A stretch of 9,609 nucleotides of DNA from Thermoproteota archaeon (GTDB lineage Archaea; Korarchaeota; Korarchaeia; B14-G2): the NCBI GenBank assembly GCA_003661385.1, contig QMWA01000054.1, positions 1 to 9,609 on the forward strand. The letters run 5' to 3'. The notes below the pieces were generated by a model. It saw nothing but the letters and a program-made list of their open reading frames with translations, searched no databases and was not told the origin of the DNA. Positions 6,057 through 9,609 of the stretch are shown here, one piece after another. Within the stretch, counting starts at the first letter, position 1. The number at the start of each line of letters is the position of its first letter. Made by a program: the position numbers and the translations under genes.

Positions 6057-7364
6057 GTGACCCCAGCCATGGAGTGGATTGAGAGAAGGAAGCTCCTAGC
6101 ATTTGGAGAGGACTATGGGACATCATACTTCAAGTTCGGCCCAGCTACTCTGGGCAACAAGCCAGATATGTTTGAGAACAGAGGCTACTTCTATACGCCA
6201 ACTAGAGTAGAGCAAGCCCTAGGAGCTCCAGCCACCAGAGTAATAGTGGGGCCAGATCTAGCTCAGTACCTTCAATCGACAAGTGACCTCTCAAAGCTAT
6301 ACTACCCGATGAGACATGGGACAATTAGCAAGGACGATGAGAAGGGGTGGACCATAGTAAAGGAGATAACGAGGTATGCGCTAAACAAGTACGCTCCAAA
6401 GCCAGGCGACCCCCAGTACCCCGGCTTCAAGGGCTTCTGGGTGGCAGCAGCGATAGCCGCCAACTCCCCTAACTCGATGTATGAGAGGCTCATAGAAATA
6501 CATCGAGAGCTAAACGAGGAATCTGACCGCCCCCTGGTACAGGCGCTCACAATAATACCCCAGCCTCTCGCTGTAGCCATCTCCCAGAAGCAAATACACT
6601 GCATAGTCATAGAATCAGGCCACGGAAACACCCAGATAACACCGATAAGCCGGGGGATAATATACGGCGCGATGATACCCCTAAACAGAGGAGGACAAGA
6701 TGCAGATAACATGGCGAGGCAGCTACTCCGGGACTTGGGGTACCAGGACATAGCTAGAGAGGAAAAGATAGTCACAGAGTTCAAGGAGGCTGTAGGTTTA
6801 ATCCCCTTGGACCTAAATAGAGCTGTATCAGAGGCAAAGAGAGATCCAAGAAGGTTTAAAGCCGTATTTCAGATCCCGGAAGCTGGAATACGCATAGAAC
6901 TGGAGAAGGAGAGCTGGCAGAGGTTCCTCATAGGAGAGTACGTGTTTAACCCCTCTCACCCAGAGTTTGAGTCATACTACAGCAGAGGTTTCCACAGGCC
7001 TTTAGACACCCCCTTGCCATGGGGGACGATACCTGGAGATGCCAGCTTAGCTCAGGTCATAAGAGAGTCACTGAACAAGTGTGCGATAGAAGTCAGACGC
7101 TATGTGACAAGCATGTTGATCCTCTCAGGAGGGAACTTCTCCTGGAGAGCCCCCCCAGAGCTCAGTGGCTATGCTGTAGATGCGCCAACAAAGATCAAGT
7201 ATGAGCTGAAGAAGGAGAACATTGATGTTCCAAGGGTCATGATGGCTAGTGACCCACAGTACTCTGTCTGGAGAGGATGCATATTCTATGCTACATTCCT
7301 AAAGCCTGAGATAGAGTGGGACTCTAAGTCTAGGGAAGGCTGGGTCCTCTTTATAAGGGAGTAA
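6057..7364 (+). CDS. Crenactin, archaeal actin homologue
   Basis: A 435-residue actin-fold ATPase. Crenactin from Pyrobaculum forms actin-like filaments in the cytoplasm and is thought to help rod cell shape. This protein matches it throughout: phosphate loop 1 is GEDYGTSYFKFGPATL from 17; IIPQPLAVA at 166-174 carries the Gln comparable to actin Gln137; phosphate loop 2 is ESGHGNTQITPIS at 186-198; LNRGG, then LRDLGYQDIAREE, at 209-236; the adenosine loop is ILSGGNFSWRAPP at 355-367; and the C-terminus has SDPQYSVWRG and REGW. Length is close to the Pyrobaculum protein of about 430. The GTG at 6057 fits a leaderless mRNA; the ATG at 6069 is the alternative. It shares a promoter with the divergent hydrolase. 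Downstream lie a small helical protein and a MinD-like ATPase; I recognise no arcadin. Confidence 0.95.
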   Translation: MTPAMEWIERRKLLAFGEDYGTSYFKFGPATLGNKPDMFENRGYFYTPTRVEQALGAPATRVIVGPDLAQYLQSTSDLSKLYYPMRHGTISKDDEKGWTIVKEITRYALNKYAPKPGDPQYPGFKGFWVAAAIAANSPNSMYERLIEIHRELNEESDRPLVQALTIIPQPLAVAISQKQIHCIVIESGHGNTQITPISRGIIYGAMIPLNRGGQDADNMARQLLRDLGYQDIAREEKIVTEFKEAVGLIPLDLNRAVSEAKRDPRRFKAVFQIPEAGIRIELEKESWQRFLIGEYVFNPSHPEFESYYSRGFHRPLDTPLPWGTIPGDASLAQVIRESLNKCAIEVRRYVTSMLILSGGNFSWRAPPELSGYAVDAPTKIKYELKKENIDVPRVMMASDPQYSVWRGCIFYATFLKPEIEWDSKSREGWVLFIRE

Positions 7365-7368
7365 GTAG

Positions 7369-7374
7369 CTTAAG
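7369..7374 (+). promoter_or_regulatory. Possible internal promoter before the small protein-minD pair
   Basis: CTTAAG lies just after the crenactin stop. A start about 26 bp from its centre would be near 7398, leaving a leader of roughly 18 nt that contains the AGGAGAGG site. A second A/T run, TTAATAT at 7378-7384, is an alternative. Read-through from crenactin is equally possible. Confidence 0.35.
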
Positions 7375-7400
7375 ACATTAATATCTAGATAGAGGTGGGC

Positions 7401-7408
7401 AGGAGAGG
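7401..7408 (+). promoter_or_regulatory. Ribosome binding site deciding the start of the small protein
   Basis: AGGAGAGG lies 7 nt before the ATG at 7416, a near-ideal spacing. It favours this ATG over the in-frame GTG at 7395. Confidence 0.7.
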
Positions 7409-7415
7409 GATACCT

Positions 7416-7625
7416 ATGAGCTTAGACCCAATATCCCTCTCAGGCTGGGTGCTAGCTGGCATACTGGCAGCTGATAGGATACGAATCTACTTGAGTGGGA
7501 AAAGTGAGCTCACTGAAGAAGATCTTGAGATTATGCTTAGAGAAATACAAGCTATCAAGAGGATGATAGAAGAGGCTGAGAGATCATCCCACCCAGAGGA
7601 GTTCGATGTATTTAGGAGGTTTTAG
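7416..7625 (+). CDS. Unknown 69-residue helical protein between crenactin and MinD-like ATPase
   Basis: I do not recognise this family. From the ATG at 7416 it has 69 residues; an in-frame GTG at 7395 would add seven. Residues 6-26 are mostly hydrophobic (SLSGWVLAGILAA, then DRIRIYL), too short and too interrupted for a sure membrane helix but fit for an amphipathic or membrane-touching one. Residues 32-56 form a charged helix with a 3-4 spacing of L37, M40, I44, I47, I51 and A54, the mark of a coiled coil, so it probably makes a dimer or binds a helical partner. The tail ends in EEFDVFRRF, an aromatic-rich short motif. It lies 51 nt after crenactin and 8 nt before the MinD gene, whose ribosome binding site overlaps its stop, so the two are co-translated neighbours. 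A role as adaptor of MinD or crenactin is inference. Confidence 0.75.
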   Translation: MSLDPISLSGWVLAGILAADRIRIYLSGKSELTEEDLEIMLREIQAIKRMIEEAERSSHPEEFDVFRRF

Positions 7626-7629
7626 GTGA
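7624..7629 (+). promoter_or_regulatory. Ribosome binding site of the MinD-like gene
   Basis: AGGTGA overlaps the TAG stop of the upstream small gene and lies 4 nt before the TTG at 7634, fixing that TTG as the start and tying the two genes together. Confidence 0.65.
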
Positions 7630-7633
7630 GTGC

Positions 7634-8362
7634 TTGCTTACCATAGCTGTCATCTCAGGTAAGGGTGGAACTGGGAAGACTACGATAACAGCTAGCTTAG
7701 GCTACATCCTTGCATCAGAGTACAAGAAGAAAGTCTGCTTAATAGACGCTGATGTAGGCTTATCATGCTTAACAAGACTCTTCAAGGTGAGCTACACGCT
7801 AACATTAAGAGATGCTCTCAAGGATCCTGCTATCAAACTAGCTCACATAATGAGACCAGCACTCTCACTCCAAAACCTGCTTATAGTTCCCTCTGGAACA
7901 GCCTTACATGACTTAGTTGCCAGTAATCCGAAGATTCTCGTGAGCAAGTTATTAGAAGTTTCTCAAAGTGGCGTTGATGTAACTCTAATAGATGCACCTG
8001 CTGGAATAAGCAGCGTAGTCATAGCCTCAATGGTAGCTTCCGACAAGTACATGCTGGTAGAGGAGCTAAACCCTTGGGGTATTGACGCAGCACTTAAGCT
8101 GAAATCGCTTGCTGAGAGGCTCCAAAAGCCATCTATAGGATTAGTGCTAAATGATGTAGTAGGGTGGAAGGGCACAGTCCGTAGAGCTATCCGAAGTATA
8201 GAAGAGATTGTGGGAATACGCGTGCTAGGTGTAGTCCCTAATGACAAGGTAGTCAGGAAGGCTACGATGAGGCTTGAAGTTCTGGCTGAAAAATACCCAA
8301 AGTCCAAGGCTACTAAGGCAATAAGGGAAGTAGCTAAGAAGGTAGCTGAGCTCGTCAGCTAG
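7634..8362 (+). CDS. MinD/ParA-type P-loop ATPase
   Basis: A 242-residue deviant-Walker ATPase. The P-loop is ISGKGGTGKTT at 7-17, with the signature lysine K10 that works across the dimer and K15 in the normal place. Switch I is LIDADVG at 36-42 and switch II LIDAPAG at 118-124. VLNDV at 171-175 is in the place of the family's nucleotide-base loop. The C-terminal region has SKATKAIREVAKKVAELV, which could form an amphipathic helix like the membrane anchor of MinD, though less clearly. Such proteins form ATP dimers on membranes or DNA and place other cell structures; archaeal MinD relatives position archaella and pili. Unlike bacterial Min systems there is no MinC or MinE here. It follows the 69-residue protein and its TAG shares CTAG with the stop of the opposite-strand 67-residue gene. 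Confidence 0.9.
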   Translation: MLTIAVISGKGGTGKTTITASLGYILASEYKKKVCLIDADVGLSCLTRLFKVSYTLTLRDALKDPAIKLAHIMRPALSLQNLLIVPSGTALHDLVASNPKILVSKLLEVSQSGVDVTLIDAPAGISSVVIASMVASDKYMLVEELNPWGIDAALKLKSLAERLQKPSIGLVLNDVVGWKGTVRRAIRSIEEIVGIRVLGVVPNDKVVRKATMRLEVLAEKYPKSKATKAIREVAKKVAELVS

Positions 8363-8562
8363 CCTATAAGCTCCTTCACCTCAGCTAAAAACCTCTCTAC
8401 CTTCTCCTCATGCCTCTTAATTACACTCTTTACCTTCAGGTAGATTTCTCTCGGTATTTTTTGCTGCATATACAAGTCCTCTATCTTCCTGTCTAACTCC
8501 ATAAGCTCAGCTCCTATCTTCCCATAGAACTCGACGACACGTGTCTTTCCTCTCCTACCCAT
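8359..8562 (-). CDS. Unknown 67-residue helical-hairpin protein after the pilus-type ATPase
   Basis: No family recognised. The chain opens with a basic MGRRGKTR, then seems to form two helices: about 9-34 (EFYGKIGAELMELDRKIEDL) and 37-66 (REIYLKVKSVIKRHEEKVER, then FLAEVKELI), split by KIP. The pattern suggests a small helical hairpin or coiled coil that binds another protein, perhaps the ATPase. The ATG start is supported by GGTGA on the minus strand at 8569-8573, 6 nt upstream. It begins 25 nt after the ATPase stop on the same strand, so both are probably in one mRNA. Its stop shares the CTAG at 8359-8362 with the MinD-like gene. Confidence 0.72.
   Translation of the reverse strand: MGRRGKTRVVEFYGKIGAELMELDRKIEDLYMQQKIPREIYLKVKSVIKRHEEKVERFLAEVKELIG
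8457..8462 (+). terminator. Possible terminator for the minD transcript
   Basis: A run of six T about 95 nt after the MinD-like stop is the first T-tract on that strand. It lies antisense to the 67-residue gene. If used, the minD mRNA would cover half of that gene. Support is by base composition alone. Confidence 0.25.
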
Positions 8563-8568
8563 ACTAAT

Positions 8569-8573
8569 TCACC
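8569..8573 (-). promoter_or_regulatory. Ribosome binding site of the 67-residue gene
   Basis: GGTGA on the minus strand lies 6 nt before the ATG at 8562, in the 25-nt gap after the ATPase stop. Confidence 0.55.
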
Positions 8574-8587
8574 ACTACTTACTTATC

Positions 8588-9609
8588 TTAAGATGAGCTA
8601 CTTGGTTCTTCATAGATTTTTTCCTTGATTTTTGCTAGTATACTATTCTTATCAACATAATACTTCCTAATGACCTTAGTAACACTCTCATAATCTCTTA
8701 TATCATTTTTCACAAGCCACTCTAGTACAAGCCGCCTATTCTCTATCTCCTCTAAGCTTTTCTCAAGAGGTATCCCCTTTTCTTCCTCTATTTTCTCCAG
8801 GTAGTAGCTTCTCCCGGTAAAGACAAGCCTGTCTGCGATGGGATCCCTGTAAAACACTTTATTGACAAGTAGCTCCTTAGTAATGGGATCCACGTCAACT
8901 ATCTCCTGTATAACCTTCACCCTCCTACCAATCTTCCCATTTGGTAGCCTTAAGTTGCTTTGGAATATGATTAGGTTTAGCAGCTTAAGCATAATTCTAG
9001 GGATGTTTATAGGCTCTCCCTCAAGCCTATGTATGACGTCCTCTACGGAGTCCGCGTGGAGAGTCGACATCCCCATGTGCCCACTTGCCATCGCTTGGAA
9101 TAGGGTATAGGCTTCCCTTCCTCTTATCTCTCCTATAACAAGGAAGTCAGGCCTCTGCCTCAATGCCGCTTTAAGTAGATCAAACATGTCTATCTCTCCA
9201 ATCCTCTTATCTCCCATATATGCCCCGTAGCCTGATCTAGTGACGGACGAGATCCAGTTCTTGTGTGGTATCCTTATTTCTGGTGTCTCTTCTATTGTGA
9301 CGATTTTAGCATCTGGGTGAGCGAACATGAGTAGGCAGTTCAGCGTTGTAGTCTTCCCTGCAGCTGTACTCCCGCACACAAGGACGCTCACCTTGTTCTC
9401 CATCGCATACCAGAGGAAAGCCATGGATTTCGTGTCAAAGGTCCCATACTTGATTAGGTCTATTGGAGTGAGGGGTCTAGCTGTGAATTTTCTTATCGTA
9501 AACGTACCCCCATGTCTTGTTACCTCTCTACCATAAGTAGCCTGCACACGGCTTCCATCAGGAAGCCTTCCATCCAGAATAGGCTCTGCTACCGATATAT
9601 GCTTCCCAC
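8588..9609 (-). CDS. Archaeal type IV pilus / type II-IV secretion ATPase, C-terminal part (5' end outside window)
   Basis: The frame stays open to the right edge, where it reads ISVAEPILDGRLPDGSRVQ, the entry to the catalytic domain of GspE/FlaI-type ATPases; the GTG at 9547 is therefore internal. Walker A is GSTAAGKTTT (about 9347-9373). Then follow IVTIEETPEIRIPHKNWI, the Asp box with GEIDMFDLLKAALRQRPDFL, Walker B VIGEIRG, and the His box STLHADSVEDVIHRLEG. The C-terminus has LEKIEEEKGIP, NRRLVLEWLVKNDIRDY and an IRKYYVDK stretch, as in archaeal pilus and archaellum motor ATPases, and ends in EEPSSSS. It would power assembly of a pilus, archaellum or secretion fibre at the membrane; sequence alone does not separate ArlI from a pilus ATPase. 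The 67-residue gene follows 25 nt downstream. A membrane platform protein would be expected nearby but is not in the window. Confidence 0.92.
   Translation of the reverse strand, partial: GKHISVAEPILDGRLPDGSRVQATYGREVTRHGGTFTIRKFTARPLTPIDLIKYGTFDTKSMAFLWYAMENKVSVLVCGSTAAGKTTTLNCLLMFAHPDAKIVTIEETPEIRIPHKNWISSVTRSGYGAYMGDKRIGEIDMFDLLKAALRQRPDFLVIGEIRGREAYTLFQAMASGHMGMSTLHADSVEDVIHRLEGEPINIPRIMLKLLNLIIFQSNLRLPNGKIGRRVKVIQEIVDVDPITKELLVNKVFYRDPIADRLVFTGRSYYLEKIEEEKGIPLEKSLEEIENRRLVLEWLVKNDIRDYESVTKVIRKYYVDKNSILAKIKEKIYEEPSSSS

Noticed and set aside
6052-6059. CACTAGTG palindrome over the crenactin start codon
   Set aside because: An 8-bp palindrome with no counterpart at the other start; too short to claim as an operator.
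6302-6784. 160-codon open frame antisense to crenactin
   Set aside because: Shadow of the crenactin codons; composition is low-complexity Ser/Met-rich and matches nothing.
7395-7415. Longer GTG start for the small protein, giving MGRRG like the 67-residue protein
   Set aside because: AGGAGAGG is ideally placed for the ATG at 7416, so the shared MGRRG is probably accidental and not evidence of a relation between the two small proteins.
7431-7493. Transmembrane segment in the 69-residue protein
   Set aside because: The uninterrupted hydrophobic run is about 14 residues and is followed by Asp and Arg; an amphipathic helix is as likely, so no membrane span is claimed.
8610-8640. T-runs as a plus-strand terminator
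   Set aside because: They are the complement of Lys/Ile/Glu codons at the end of the pilus-type ATPase gene, and no plus-strand gene ends nearby.
1-9609. tRNA, rRNA, CRISPR array, insertion sequence or integration site
   Set aside because: No clover-leaf gene, repeat-spacer pattern, transposase or long repeat was seen, and the genes fill nearly all of the window.

Overview
The window looks like a gene-dense stretch of a thermophilic archaeon, most likely a crenactin-bearing lineage of the Thermoproteota (Thermoproteales or Thermofilales type, or a related deep branch such as Korarchaeia). The evidence is a full crenactin gene, archaeal ribosomal protein eL21, RNA polymerase subunit Rpo4, Pus10, a PINA-type ATPase, an archaeal NMN adenylyltransferase and an archaeal pilus or secretion ATPase. 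Codon use also fits: Arg is mostly AGG/AGA, Ile is often ATA, and many starts are TTG or GTG. The exact genus cannot be fixed from what is visible.

Layout. 2-1841 (+) is an information-processing operon: the 3' part of pus10, then rpl21e, rpo4 and a DUF655 gene, with 10-17 nt gaps and GGTG-type ribosome binding sites. 1822-2082 (-) is a small zinc-ribbon protein. 2154-3698 (+) is a PIN-ATPase-KH protein (PINA). 3684-4235 (-) is an NMN adenylyltransferase. 4276-5337 (+) is RNA 3'-phosphate cyclase (rtcA). 5324-6004 (-) is a metallo-beta-lactamase-fold hydrolase. 6057-7364 (+) is crenactin, followed by a 69-residue helical protein (7416-7625) and a MinD/ParA-type ATPase (7634-8362). 8359-9609 (-) is the 3' part of an archaeal type IV pilus/secretion ATPase and a 67-residue helical protein behind it.

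The transcription units alternate strictly in strand. Each of the four tail-to-tail junctions overlaps (20, 15, 14 and 4 nt), and the three head-to-head gaps are only 71, 40 and 52 bp. No stretch over 80 bp lacks a gene, and no tRNA, rRNA, CRISPR array or mobile element is visible.

The two most interesting items are at the right-hand end. First, the crenactin/hydrolase gap holds one symmetric TATA element whose axis lies exactly 26.5 bp from the GTG start of each gene, which predicts a single two-way promoter giving two leaderless mRNAs. Second, crenactin is followed by an unrecognised small protein and a MinD-like ATPase, tail to tail with a pilus-type ATPase. This suggests a possible actin-MinD-surface-structure positioning module. 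I recognise no arcadin in the window.
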